Below, in pieces: positions 44,501 to 59,200 of a stretch of 64,000 nt of DNA (position 1 is the stretch's first letter; each line of letters opens with the position of its first letter). The stretch covers positions 558,001 to 622,000 of the forward strand of contig NZ_CP124621.1 of assembly GCF_030012565.1 (NCBI RefSeq), written 5' to 3'. The notes beneath the pieces are model-generated. The model worked only from the letters and a program-made list of their open reading frames with translations. It was not told where the DNA came from and did no database searches. The DNA comes from Mesomycoplasma ovipneumoniae. GTDB lineage: Bacteria > Bacillota_I > Bacilli_A > Mycoplasmatales > Metamycoplasmataceae. The position numbers and the translations under genes were made by a program.

Positions 44501-47500
44501 CAGAATCTTTTTGTTTAATTCCTAAAACACGAAATCCGGTACCTTTTTCAAGGTCTGTTAGCTCAGCTTTAAATTTAACATTAGCTTGGTCAACGGCATC
44601 AAGAGTCAATGGAGCAGTTTTTTCAATAGTTGAACCAGTTTGATAATAAATTAACTCTAACTTATCTTTATAGTCAACATGTTTTAAATACTCATCAGTT
44701 TTATCAAAAGTTAAAGTAATTGTTGCACTGTCAACTTTTTTGTCATTAATATCAATTTGGTCAATTTTTGCTGATTCAGGTCTAATAGTAAATTGACCAC
44801 CAAATTCAACTTGACCATTTCCAGCAACATTTCCTTCTATTTGTGTTTTTGTCCCTGGATCACTAAGTTTAATTGCAAAATCTGAAAAAATTTGATTTGA
44901 ACTTGGATTAGTTTTTGTAGTTGGATCAACATCGATCCGAATTGCTTTAGAACCACCTGGAATTGTTTGTTCTGTTTTTACTGTATCAGCTCAAGTTAGA
45001 CTAAATAGTTTATAAATAGCATTTTTTTCTAAGTCTTCAAATTCAAAACTAAATTTAGAGTTTTTAATTTTTCCTTTTTTTGTAACATTATAAACTGTTT
45101 GTTGTTGAAGGTCTTCTCCTTTTGCATCAACAACTTTTTGTAAAGTTGCTTCAACATCACGACCTTCAAATCCACCATTTGTGATATTTCTTCCGGCAAG
45201 TGGGTCTTTGATTGTAAAACTAGCAAGATATTTTGTCTCAGAAATTTTATCAATTGAATAAGCAATTACTTCTGGTTTAGTTGCAAAATAAAGTTTTGAT
45301 AGAACTTCAGGAGTTGTAGTTTGTTGGGTTCCTTGGGCTTGCTGAGGATCACTAAATTTGAAAGTTTTTAGTCTTTTTGGACCGCCATCAACTTCTGGGG
45401 TAATATCTTCTACTTTTGTAAGAACATATAAATTTCCAGGGCTAACTGAATCAAGACTAAGGTCAATTGTTGGCTTTGTACCTTGACCTTGACTGCTTTC
45501 AAATTCTTTTTGAGTAGTTACTTGATGGCCGCTTTGGGCATCTTGGAAAGTAAATTGAAGTTTTCTTTTTGTATTAGCACTACTTTGGTATAAAAATTGC
45601 TCATTTTGGGCAAAACTAACTCTGACTTCAGCACTTGTATTATCAGATTTATAACTAATATCAGTAATTGTTGCTGATTCAGCATCAAGTACAAATTCTT
45701 TAGTTACTGTTTGGTTTGGTTGACCTGGTTGGCCGGCAGTAGCAGCACCGTCAAAGCCATCAACTTTTTCTCCACCTTGAATTTGGTTAGGTTGAGGCTG
45801 AGCTGGCAGGCTATCAAGAACTTTTAGCTCTTCAATTTCGTATTGACCAGCTTTTTCTAGACCGCTAATGTCAAAAACAGCATTTCCGTTAATTATTTCA
45901 GCACTATAAACAGTTGGAATTTGACTCTGAACTGGTTGTCCAGATTTTGATTTAATTTTAATTTGTAAAAATTTATTATTTCAATTAGCACCATTGTCAT
46001 TTAATTTAACATTAATTTGAACAGAAGTCTCAGAAGTTGAAATTGGCTTAATTTGGGCTAAACTTGGTCTTGGTGAGAAAAATTGTTTTTCAAAACCAGC
46101 CTGAGTATTTGGTGAGTTGTCAAATTCAAATTTGAATTCTTGTTTCTTTAGATCAAGTTCATTTCGTACTTGGGTAGAGTCTTCTTTTAGTTTAATATTT
46201 TCAATTTCGTATTTATCTCCGGGAGATAAATTGTTTAATTGGAAAGTAATTGTTTTGGCTGATGTATCGACAGTTGCCTCAACATCTTGAGAAGTACTTG
46301 TGTTATTTGATAAATTTCTGTAGGTTAATTGAAGTGTTTTTTGGCTTAAATAGTCATCAACATTATCAAGAGTAAGTTTAACATTTAAAGAGGTTGTCTG
46401 AATTGACTCAGTTTCAATTTTGACAATTTTTGCAGTCTTAGCTGTTGTAACAAATGATTTTTTGTCCTCAAGACTTGTATCTGTTTCAAGTAGTTCAATT
46501 TCTTCTTCTTGAATTGCAGCAGTTTGAGAGTCAACATTAACTAAAACCGGATCTAAACTACGCTTAGAACGTCTTGAGGCAAAAGTCTGAACACCAGAAT
46601 TAGTAGCAGGAGCAGCTTCTTTTTCAAATTTAACTGATTTAATTTTATATTTTGTTGCCTTTTCTAAATTTAAAAAGGTAAAATCATAAATTCCATTAAG
46701 ACTTGTTCTGCTTAAGATTAAATTTTGACCTTGAGCTTGACCTTGAGCTTGACCCTGAGTCCCAGCAGCTCCGTCAATTTTTTCTAACTCAACAATTAAT
46801 TTTTTACCGGCAGTATATCTTCCATCATCTTTGAGTTCAAGTCGAAGACGGGCTTGGGTTTCAACTTCAGTATCAAATTCAATTTTTTTAATTACTGCTG
46901 CAGTTGCTATTATTTGGTCTTTATAAAAATCAAGATCATCTAAATAAATATCAACTTTTGGTGTGCTTTGTGGAGCATTATCATCTTGGACTTGTTCAAA
47001 GCCAAGAATTACATATTGCTGACCGTTTTCTAGATTTGTTAGTTCAAAAGTTGTTTTTTGGCTGGCAACATTTGTTGTTGCTTCAACAATTTGTTCCTGT
47101 TGCTCACCACCGTATTTTTTAAAGCGAACTTTGAGTTTGTTTTTGTTAAGAAAATCATCAAGCTTTTCGGTGGTGTTTCCGGCTTGAGCATTTTGGTGAT
47201 TTGGTATAAAATCTTTACCAAATTCAATTTCAAATTGAGCGGTGTTTTTAGTTCGATTTGTTAGCTGAATTTTTGTAACATTAGCAGTTTTTGGAATAGT
47301 TTCAAATTGACTTTTTTCTGCTGAGTCAAGTAGTTTATCTTTAAAAGGAATTAAAACTGCGGTTGTATTAGTGTCGGCAAATTGAGCAAGGGAACGGCGA
47401 ACACGCCCGCTGGTCTGAGCAGGAGCAGTAGCAGGAGAAGTTGCTGTACCTTCAAGTTCCAAAGAGTTTTTATCTATTTCATAAAGACCTTGTTTGTATA

Positions 47501-50207
47501 GGTCGGTAATATCAAATAAAATACGTGCACTATTTACTTTAGCACTAATTTTTCCTTCTTTAAAGTTAGCGGTTGTTGCTAGTGCCTCATCACCATTTTT
47601 TGCTTTTAGACGGTATTTTAGTGTTGCTGTCTTACCATTATAGACACCTTTTGCATCAGCTAAAATGAAAGTAGCAATTACACGCTGCTCGTAAGAATTA
47701 TCATAACCTACTTCAATAATTGCACTCTGGGTGAAAAATGAAGACTCACTTGAGTCAAATTTATGATCAGCATCGCCAAATAAAATATTTCTTTCAGTAA
47801 GTACTCTGTTTGTATCTTGATTGTTTAGTTCAACTTCTTTTGTAAGAACAATCGAATTAATATTGTATTTTGAACCAATTTCAAGATCTTTTAGCTCAAA
47901 AGTTAAAGAATTATCATTATTTTGACCAGTAGTCTGATTTGCAAAAGCGGATAAGAGTTTTGATGAACCTGCAAGAGAATAGTAAATTTTTACTTTGTCA
48001 TTACCAATTGCCTTAATTGTCTCAGGACTAAAAGTTACTTTTAGTTTAGCGGTTGTTTGTTCTTCTCTAGTATTTTCAATTTTAGTTAAAACCAAAGGAG
48101 CATGAACACCAAATATTTTTTGAGCCGGAGTTATTGTTTTTGAAACGCCTAAAATATCCGAATCACCTTTTGATGACTTATAGTCTTCAACTTCAATTTT
48201 TTCAATTAAATAGTTTTGTCCTTTTGATAGCGAATTTACTTCTAGATTGGCAATTATTGAATTATTTTCAATAATTGCATCAATAGTCTTAGAAGTCCCG
48301 CCAGGTATTAGTTCTTTATAAGTTATTTTTGCTTTTTTTAGTGACTCTAGGATATTTTTAAAGGCAATATTAAGTTCAACTGCAGTGTCAGATTTGGTTG
48401 TATAAGTAATTGAACTAACAGCCGGACGGGTAGTTCAAGTTAGTTTATTTGTACTAATATTAGGACCAAAATTTAAAAATAATTTATTAACAAATTCGTT
48501 TGCAGAATCAGCAATTCCGACTGAGTCAATTAAATAATTAGTTCCGGGTTCAAGGTTAATTAAATCCCAACTAAGAACCAATTTATTACCATTAATACTA
48601 AAAGCTTGTGCCTGAGATTTAATTAAATTACTTGATCCAGCCACTTTAAAGTATAGAGTTGCAATTTTATCTTTAATAAAATCATCAACTGAATCAAGAA
48701 TCATGCTAATGCGACTTTGATCTTCGCTAATTCGGTCAACAACAACTGATTCAACCATTGCACTTGTTGCATTAGTAAAGAACTTTTTCTGTTTTTGGTC
48801 AAAATTTTGAGCAAAGAAAATTTGACTAGTCTGGGGTTGACCATTTTCATCAAAATTTGTGGCATTTTCAACAATTTCAAGTGATGAAATTGTAAAGTGT
48901 TTTTCTTTTGGTAAATTTTTTGCCAAAGAAAATAGTTTGTTTCCAACCACTTGGGCTGAACTTGTCAGCATTTTAGTTGGCTGGTCATCAGCAAAGAAAT
49001 TAATTTTTACTTCTTTGCCATTTAACATTAATGATTGGTCATTGAATTTAATATCAAAACTTGAGGTATTATTTGCATCAACAAAAGTTCTAATTCGGGC
49101 AATTTCAGGTGCTGAAATAAATGAAAGATTATTATTTGTTGAAATTGCCAAAGAGCCAGAATTATTCCAAATTCGTGAAATTCAGAATTTGGTTCCCCCA
49201 GGAATTTGTTTTAAATCTAAATTAGCAAAAACTTTATTGTTTTGGACTATTAAGCTAACATCATTTGCAACACCAAATTGGAAATTGTCTAGTTCGTCTT
49301 TGTAATAATATTCTAAATTAATTTTTTCATTTGGATTAATTTTAATATTTTTGTTTTCAAAAGCCAAAGAAATCTCGAGTAAAGCTGAATTTAGACCGTA
49401 GGCTTTTTGGCTAAGATTTAAAATTTTACCAGCAATTGGACTTGGGGCAAAATAACGATTAGCCAAAGGCGAAATTGCCAAATCAAAAAGCTGATCAGGA
49501 TCATCAAAGTAATATTTTATGCCAACAATTTCGTATTTTTGGTTGCGATCTAAATTTCTGAGCACAAAACTAGCTTGTTTTTGGTCATTTTTGGCAACAA
49601 GTTGTCCTTTTGCCTCAAGGATTTTATTTGAACCAATTTCTTTGTAGTACAAAATTAAATTAGCTGAATCAAGTAAATTTTGTGAGTCAAATAAATCAAG
49701 ATCTAAAATTGTATCATTTTCAATATCATAATGACTAAATTTTTCAACTTGATTTTTTGTTGAAAAAAACTGCGATGTTTTTGAAAAACTAAAATAATAA
49801 CGCGGATTATTTGGGGCTACAAGTTGTAATTCATAAATTGAACCACCAAGCAAATTATCGGCATAAGTATGAAATGTGTCAGTTTTTGGGTCGTACTCGA
49901 CTTTAGTTTTAACACTATAACGTGATTTTTGACTAATATAAACAAGTTCTAAGTCAGCTTTTTTTGCCCAGTCAGTATCTTGTTTTGTTTTACCTTGGAG
50001 TTTAAAACTAAAATCACCTGAATTAGGACTTACATTATCAGCAACAAAATTTTGGACATAGATTGTTTTTGGAGTAATTACTTTGGCAAGATAAGGCGAG
50101 AGCGAAACAATAGCACCGGTTAAAAAACCGCTGCTTGCAAGTAATTTTTTACTAAGATGGTTGTTAATTGTTTTATTGTTTTGGTATTCTTGATTTGCTT
50201 TTTTCAT
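38544..50207 (-). CDS. Giant repeat-built surface protein, operon B second gene (3,887 aa)
   Basis: Duplicate of the gene at 6761-18523; one frame from ATG 50207 to TAA 38544 with TGA as Trp. Same N-terminal anchor, same module order, and processing-type sites RVRR|S (after 938), RSKR|S (after 1216) and RRRR|S (after 1910). It is 33 residues shorter, mainly through shorter linkers (for example no poly-Ser tract near 43630 and a shorter G-Q-P linker near 45720). The modules themselves are nearly identical to copy A, whereas the C-terminal ~400 residues have diverged more. It ends RPPELPE. One Trp that is TGA in copy A (18284) is TGG here. Ribosome-binding site AAGGAGA, 43 bp after the first gene. 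Confidence 0.88.
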
Positions 50208-50250
50208 AATTATCTCCTTTTTAATTGGTTAAAATAAACTGTTGTTTAGA

Positions 50251-53200
50251 TTAATAAGTAATTCTAAGTCAGGCGTCATCATTTGATACCCATGGGACAA
50301 AATAAGGATTTTCAGCATCAACTTCGAGCCCATCATAGCCTTTTACTGGCAATAGGTAGTTATGTGATTTTCCATTAGAAAGATTATGGATTTTATACTG
50401 TTGATTTGCTTTATAAATATTACCACCAACATCGCCCTGTAAAAAACGATTTTGGGTAAAATCTGGCGGCAGATAAGGGAAAACTAGTAGACCCATGAAA
50501 TTTAAATTTGTCCCAGCTTTTGGAAGTTCATGTTCGGATCAATTAGCTGGAGCTAAATTTATTCAAAGAGTTCTGTCATTAACGTTAATATCGTCTTGTA
50601 ATCTAATAGGAAGGCCATTTTTATTACCGAACAAATAGATTTTACCTGATTGATCGACAAAAGTTGCATAAGAAACTGTCGGCATGATTTCCTGGAGTCT
50701 GACACCGCTAGTAATTTTGTTTTTTGGACTATTAAATTCAATTCTTAGTCATTTTGCATCTTTTTCATATCTAACATTTTTTATACCAAAAGGGTGAGTG
50801 GTTTGTTTTTGAAAAAGTTTAGTAAGTCAATTACTCATATCTTCACCTGCATACTGTGTTCCATAAATTTGACCAGCTATATTAAAATCAGCACTACCTG
50901 GATCATTATTACCATTCTTAGAAATAAGAGTTTTAACAGGTCCAGTTGGGCCAATAAAAAAAGTATTAGAATGGTTTACTTGGTGAGCAGCTTGGTCGTG
51001 AAAATCATTATACATTTTTTGAAAAATTGATGTTTGAAAGGCATCAATTACTAGGTGTGTTTGAGTGTTTTTATCATATTTTCTAACTTCTGATCCATGC
51101 CAAACATTTCCGGATGGATTTGCTCAAAAGTTACCTCAATATGGGTCTTCTTTTTGAATTATTGGCGAAGTCATAAAGGTTAGATTTATTTTGTCTGAGA
51201 AGGTAGGGACTAATGGTTCAAAATCATTAACATTAGTTGACCTATTAAGGAGGTTACTTAAAATTTTTGGATAAATAGAAATAATTTTCTTAGAAAAATT
51301 ATCAATAGAAGTATAATGATATGTAATTATTAAACCTACTTTGACAGTCTTAGTAAGGCTTGAATCATCAACTTCGAATTTTGCAAGCCTAAGGGTATAA
51401 AACTTATTACGGATATGATTTTCATTTAATCTAGTTTTTGGGTATACAATTTTAGGAATTTGCTTAACTAAATCAACATATTTTTGATTAGGATTTCTTA
51501 AAAGTGATCCAAAAGGATTTCTAAGATCATAATCATAAACCTTTACGTCAAAATCAAGGTTATAAGAATTTGAATTATCTGCTGTTCATTGATTTGTAGG
51601 GCGACTAAGAAGTGTTCCGACATCATTTGTCGCATCTACTTTATATGTTAATTGATTATTCGGCGAACCGGGATTTTTTATTATTTCTCGCTGATTATCG
51701 AATCTAATATTTGATGATAATTCAACTCATTTGTTAATATCGCTATTAGATGTGAAATTTGCATTACTAAATCGATCCTTTAAAGGGGTCAACAATCCTT
51801 TTGGATCTTCAAATTCCATTTCGATGTAAGCGCCAATTTGGTTTAGTGGCTTAATTTCGGATTTTTTGAGCAAAATTCTGTTTGTATATTTGGCAAAATC
51901 ATCAAGTTCGATTGTTTGAATTCTTGAGACTTGATTAGTTTGCGAACCTGTAGAAGTATAGGCTTCACGGTCTGGGTTTCTGTTGTCTGTCTGATTAGTA
52001 TTAATATTACTTATAATTTTTGAAAATACTGATTGTGATCGATTATCATTATCTCTAAAATATTTATACTGAATGGCAACACGCATCTTGTAATATGATA
52101 ACCAAGATGCATCGCCTTTTAGGCTAAAAGCAAAATAACGTCGATAAGGATTATCGGTGATGGTTTTGTTATTTAATTGTTCTATCTCTCTGTGATATTC
52201 TATCAAAGACCTAATGTTGTCAAGTGCATTTTTTTGTCTTTCTAATTCAGCCTTTTGGTTTTCGATTGCTCTCTTAATTTGAACACCTTCGCCGATCAAT
52301 TCACGTTTATATTCTGCTTGGAAACTAGGGGTTGCTAGTTTTGTAAGTAAATCAATACGTTTTTCATCTTGAGTTTCAAAGTTTTGGATATCGTTCTGAA
52401 TTGTTTTAATTTTTTGTTCAAGAACATCTTTTTCAATTAAAAGTCGTTGTACCTCAGGGTTTTCAGTATATTCAACCGGTGGACCGATTAGCTCACGCGG
52501 ATTATATAATTCAACTAATGAACCTGTATTGTTTGGCTCATATTTTGCCACTTGTATTCAGCTTCGTGCGTCTTGGGAGTTGTTCCCTTTGTCTTTATCC
52601 TCTACTCCCTCAAGAATTAATTTTCAATCTTTCATTGATGACTCATCAATTGCAAAGTAAGGATCATCAAAAGCAAAGTAAATAGTTTGCTCAAAAGTGT
52701 CTTCTTTCCCTGAGTGATTGTAAAAATTAGTAATTCCAGCTTTTACCAAAGGTGGCTGAGCTAATTGAGTTGTAAACTGAAGATTATTAGTGCTAGGAGT
52801 AGCGGCTTGGGTATCATCAAGATTTAAAGTAAGTGGGGTTGCACCATTTTTTTCAACCGTTTTAATTTGAGTAACTTTATAGGTTGTTGAAGGATAGAAA
52901 TTAGTATCTTGAGCATCGGTGACTTGTTGGTTGTCTAGACTTGCAACAAGTGCGTTTTTGGAACTATCAAATTTGACATTAAAGTCATATTCTCTTTCCT
53001 GGTTGTTAGTATCTCCTTGTTTTAATTCTGTACCATTAGGGCCTAGTGGCTTAAATTTAACTTTAATTTGTTTATCATTTAGTGATCACATTGAAACTGG
53101 ATCTAAATTTAGGGTTAAATTTTCAGGCACATATTCAGGTTTAGGAGTAGGAGGGTTGCTAGTAGTATTATAATTTCTAGGTGTTTGGGTTAAAATAATT

Positions 53201-56200
53201 CTTTCAGGTGAGAGTTCAGTAAATGAGGTTTTAAATACTTTAGCATCAGTGCTAGCCTCTCGTTGAGCAGAACCAGAACCTTCTAATTTAAGTCTATAAT
53301 TATCTTCACCAAAAGGGATTTCAAGATCTTGACCTTGAAGTTTTAAAATTTTGTACTCGAGATTTGGAATTAAATTATCTAAATCATATTCAATTTCAAA
53401 TCTAGTCTTATCTTTAAAAGTTGTAACCTGTGATTGGGTAATTAATGTAATTGGAATTTTGCTTGTTGTTTGACCGTTTGGATCAGGTTGGATAGATAAA
53501 ACAACTGGGTTGTTAACAACTCGATCAAAGTTAGTTGGATCACCTTTTAATTTAATTTTTAATTTTGCACTTGTATCTGTAAGGTTAGACACAACTAAAG
53601 ATTCAATAACAGTTGGAATAATAACTTCTGACTCAAGTTTAGGAGCATACTCTAAATTATATTGTCTTTCAGGAACGGCAACAACAATATCTTCAGGTCT
53701 TCTACCTTTAAGGTCGGTAGTTGATGAAACTCCTTTGAGTGTAAATTCAAAACCAATTTTGGTTCCTGGTTGGATTTGATTTGGAGCGCGTTGAGCTAAA
53801 TCAATATCAACTTTATAAGGAGTTGCTTTTTTAGCTAGATCTTTAGTTACTGGTAGATCTCGAATTGTAGTTATATCTCTATTATCATTTTTATTTTTAA
53901 TTTTAACATCAAATCTTGCACCGTCTAAAAATGAATTGTCATTGTCAAAATAAAGACTTACATTTCCAAAAACTTTTGATCCGTCTTCTTTTGTAGGATT
54001 AAGCCCCGCTGAGGCTTGAGCAGAACCTGAACTTCCGGTATTTCCTGGAGTTGTATTAGTTCCAGTAGTCCCAGTTTTTAAGTCAGTAACCTCTAAGTCA
54101 GCAAGGAAAATTTGTTGAACTGTTGGTGTAAATTTTAAATTTGTTGAACTAGCTAAATGATCAATTTTAACTCCACCAATTTGAAAGTTTTTAATGTCAT
54201 AAGTGTGGAATCTATCAAGGTTATTTAATTTAAAAGTAACTGTCCCTTTTGTTGGGTCATATTGTTCTTGGGAAATAAAGCTAATTTCTTTTCTATCCGC
54301 TGTAGTTCCGGGAGCAGTACCTGCCGCCGGAGCCGCTGTAGAAGCATCTGAACGAACAATAGTAATTGTTGCAAAACTTCTTGGAATTTGTAAAAAGTGT
54401 TTATTAAAATTAAATACTAATGTTGCTGATCTTCCGTCAGCATCTGTATTATCGTCTTGAGAGAAATTAGTTGCTTCTTGATATGCAAATTGAGCCTTAG
54501 TTTCAAAAAATGGAATTTTTTGATTATTAGGAGCCTTTTTGACCTCAACTGAGTCAAATTTGGCAACTTCCATTTGACCTGCGCCTAAAGTTGTTGGTCT
54601 AACTGTATTTCGGGTATCAACAGTTTTAATTCTTAAACTAGAATTTGATGTTGATACTCTGCCTCCCCTAGGAACTGGTAAGGTAGCTTCTTTAATTGTA
54701 AATTTAGTAATTTCGTAAGTTTTATTTGGGGCTAAAGTAGTTCGGGTTCTAGTATCTTTTGAACTAATATTATCAATTGTTACTCGTGAAATTGGTCCAT
54801 CAGGAATAAAACTAAATTTAGTTACTGGAGGAGTTGCGGCTCTAGACCCTCTACGTGGTGGAGGAGTTTGAGCCGGCTGGTCGAGTTTTTCAGTAATTTC
54901 AAGTTCAACTTTGTGTTTGTTTCTTCAAAGATATTCGTCTTTTTCGTCAAATTGGAAAATAACATTTGCTGCAGTATCTTGATAGGCTCCAACTTGGGAA
55001 AAATTAGTAAGTCAGGCTTTTTTTCCTGGAGTTGTAAACTGAGTTTTGTCAACTCTGTTAGTTTTATACTCAGAGAGTTCAATTTTTTGATCTTTATAAG
55101 CAAAAAACTCAATATTGTAAAGTGAAGCTTTATTTAAGTTAGTTTCAAAAGTAGCAACATAAAAATGTGAAGCACCTGCTTGTGTTCTTGATTCATTTAA
55201 TTTTTTAATTGAACTAGCTTTTCTTATTTGTTCATATTTTTTAAGAGACTCATTGTATAGTTGTACCCTAAAATTATTTTTATCACTATCTTGGTCAGAT
55301 AGATCTTCTGAAGAAATAAAGTATGCATAAATTGTTGCATCAATTCCTGAAAACTTATCTTTTTCTTCAACATAAATTAACTGATCATACAAGGCAATTG
55401 GACTTGTTTGAATAATTGATGTTTCATTAATTTTTTTGTTTCTTTGTGAAGTATCATTATCAAAAGTTGCTAAAGACTTGTAATTTGAGTTAAAATCAAC
55501 AAGATTTTGATTTGGGCTTGCTACACTTCGTTTTGCCCGACCAGAAGTTGAGCTTGGCTTTTGAACTAGTTCAACTTTTGTGATTTTATAATTATAAGTT
55601 TCAAATAATTTGTTTTGATTAATTCTCTTAACTTCGGTAGAAACGCTTCCCTCAACATTATTCGGCTTAGTTAAAAGTGTATTTGTTTGAGTATCAACAC
55701 TAAACCTTGTATGAGCTTCCGGTATAATTAGTGTTTTTTGATTTGCATTAGTATAATTATCTGTAAGCTCAACGCTAACAGTTGAGTCAGAATTAATAAT
55801 TCCGTTAACAGTTGAAGTTGTTGTATTTCTATTTGTCTTATCAATCCGTTGGTATGAAACTCTAACGGTATAATTTTCTAAATATTGGGCAACTTGATCA
55901 TCAAGGGTAATTTTAACATTAGCAGTTTTTTTGCTTGAATTATAAGCTGATTCAATTTTTTTAACACTAAAACTTGTCGGGGTTGTTCGAAATAGTTTGT
56001 CTTCGTATTTAACTGACTTATCATCAAAGGCAATTACTTGTTCAGCATTGTTATTATCTGCATAATTAACTGAAACAATTTGGTAATAATTTAGTGTTTT
56101 TAAATTATTTGCTCTAAAAGTATATTGCGAAGTACTTGAACCTGCTGCAGGACGACCAATTAGGCCTGCCTTATGTTCTTGACCATCGGTAATGTCAATA

Positions 56201-59200
56201 TATTTTAATTTAATTGTTGGTGATTGAGCATCTAATAATAAAGTTGAATTTAATGTAATTCTTAATTCAGCATTAGTTCCTGAAAGATTAACTTTTTCAA
56301 CTGCACTAATAAATGAAGCTGTATCAAAAGTAGTCTTAACTGCAGGAGCTGGGGCTGAAGCAGGTGTTGTTGGATCTTGAAGCGGACTTGTTGAGATATT
56401 TACATTCAAAAAGTTAGTATTAGCTAGAGTTGCCGCTGGAGAATCAGCAGGAGAACCTGCAGGAGCCGGAGCAGTCGGGGAAGCTACAGAACCTGCTTGC
56501 CCTGCAGCTTGAGAATTATCTTGGAATGAACTAACCCCAGAAGAAGAACTGTCAAAAACACTAAGACTACGACGAGAACGAGCCAAAGGAACAAGATTTG
56601 AAGACTGAGTTGCTGAGTGTGTTTTGGTTGAATCAGTTGAAGTTACTGTGTTTAGCGGGAAGAATTTAACTACTTTTTGGTTTTGATCAACATCTGGAAT
56701 AAATTCTAACTTTGAAATTTCAAAACGACTTCCTACCGGAACCTTAGCAGCTAGATTATCTTTATTAATTCGAAAAACAGCAAGACCATCTTGGTCAACA
56801 GTTGTCTCAACACTAAGATCAGGATCATCGGCACCAGCGGCTTGGAATTTTTTAAATGTTAGTCTAACTTTATTGTTAACTAAAAATCAGTTTTTATTAA
56901 TATCAAAAACCATTCTTAGAACCGCTCCATGACGTTTAAATTCAGTTTGGGCAATATAATTAGGAGTAACGTCCCGGGCAGTTGTTGCAAATTCTTTTTG
57001 GCTTTCAGTAAGAGTATTTAAAAATCCAAGGCGAACGCCGTTGACAAAAATATCAACAATTGAATAAACTGTATACTTTTCTAAATCTTCTAATAAAAAT
57101 TTAACAGTAGCTACGTTGTTTTGTTCATCAAAACTAATTTGGGCACCGGCCTGAGAAATTGCACCGGTACGATTTGACTTTACAACTAATTTAATGTCTG
57201 CAGCTGCACTAGAAGCTTTAGGTCCGCTAACATAATCTTTGAAAAATTGTTTTGGATCTTTAATTTTAAGCTCAATACCAGCTTGAGTATCGGTTAAATT
57301 GGTTTGCTCTAGGGTTAAGTCAGGCATTTTTGTTGCTAATTCTTGTTCCAATAAAGTTTTGTCAATTTTAATTTCAGAAATTAAAGACTTTGTTGAAAAG
57401 AGTTTTTTGTGTTTGTCTTCAACTTCAGTTTTGTCAAATACTACATTAATATTATTTGCAACTGGACTTGCCTCAGGAGCTTGACGCCGAACACGACGCC
57501 CAAGTGAACGGGTTGTTCGAGTGACTGTTTTTTTTGATAATTTTAAGCCTTTAACTTCATAAGTACTTGCCTCATCAAGATTTTCAATTGTAAATACAGC
57601 CTGGTTATTCGAAACAATAACTTTGCTTGATTTTTTGACTTCAGTGTCTTTAGTTTTTAGAACATATTCAAGTTCAGCTTCAAATTGCTCATTTAAAATA
57701 TCATCATTAACTGAGTCAAAAAAGACTGTAAGTTCAACACTTGTCTCTGAGACATCAACATAAGAAATATTTTTAACACTAACAGTGGTTAATTGAGTTA
57801 CAAATGTTTTGGGTTGATCAACTATACTTGCCGCAAAAGGAATTGAATAAATACCATTTGGGCGAACAACAGAAATTGAACTAACTTCGTATTTTGTTAG
57901 TTTTTCTAAATTATTATTAAATTCAAATTCAACTGAAGCGGAAGTCTTAGGAGTTTGGCCAGCAACTGACTCTTCAGCCTTAATTTTTGCCGAAGCCAGT
58001 ACTATTTTTCCAGTTAGTTTGTTAATTAAAGTCAATGTTGCAAGTTGGTCATTTTTTAGTTTTAGTATTTCATTATTTGAGTTAGAAAATTCAACTTTAA
58101 TTTTTGCTGACTGTTGTTTGTCAATTCCGTTTGTAGAATCAACTGGATTAAATACAATACTTGAGACAACAACGTCAGTTGCAAATTTTAGAGTTTTTTG
58201 GTTTGACTCAGCAGTAATTTCGGCAGCCCTTGAAGTTGTAGCATCACTTGCTAGAAAATCATTAACTATTTTAAATTTAGGACCGCTTACTTTATTCACT
58301 TCATTTGTTTTTACATCAGATTTGTTGGCTAAAGTTAAAGCGGCAATTTTAAAGTCTTTACCTTCAGCAAGATTGTCAAAAGTAATTTCAGCTCTTAGCC
58401 GTCCGTCGTCTAGTCTTTTAATTTCAACTGTTTTTTTAGTGTTAGCTGTTGAACTCTGGGCCAAAGCATCAACGGTAACCAATTGGGCAACAGGATCGCC
58501 GTCAGGAGTTATTTCAACTTCGATTTGTTTGTTTGCTAAATAAGAATCTCTAATTGGGTCAAAATAAATTTCGGCCTTAACTGAGTTTTGTTTAATATCT
58601 GAATAGACAAGATTTTTAACTTCAATACTATCAACATTTACAACAAAACTTTTTTTACTATCATCCTCAAAATTTTTCTGATCTTTAAAAATTAAATAAT
58701 CAGGACGAGAATAGTCATTTACTGAAACTAGTTCATATTTTACTGCTCGGTCAAGATTTGAAAAAGTAAATTCAGCTTCAATTTGGCCGGTTTTTTCTTC
58801 TGCTTGAGTACTTGAGGCTACAATTGCATTAGTTTGGGTATTTTTTATTAAAAGGGTTAGCTGTTTTTTCTGACCGGCAACATTTTGTAACAATAACTTT
58901 TGGGCATCGGCAAATTGTAGCTTTACTTTAACAGTTTCGTTTTGGTTTGAAACAACGCTAAAAGTCTTTAGCTCAGGAGATGAGTAGAATTTTTCAGACG
59001 CAATACTTGTTTTTTCAAGATTTGGGTTGTAATTATCAACACTTTTTTGGAATAAAAAGCCAACAGAAGTTTGAATATCTTTATTTTTTGTCTCGTTGGT
59101 AATACTTAAAATTGAATACTCTGAACCAGCCTCAACTTCTTTGTCGAAATTTAATTTTAGTACTAAATTTTGATCAACAGTCCCACTTGCCTCAATAGTT

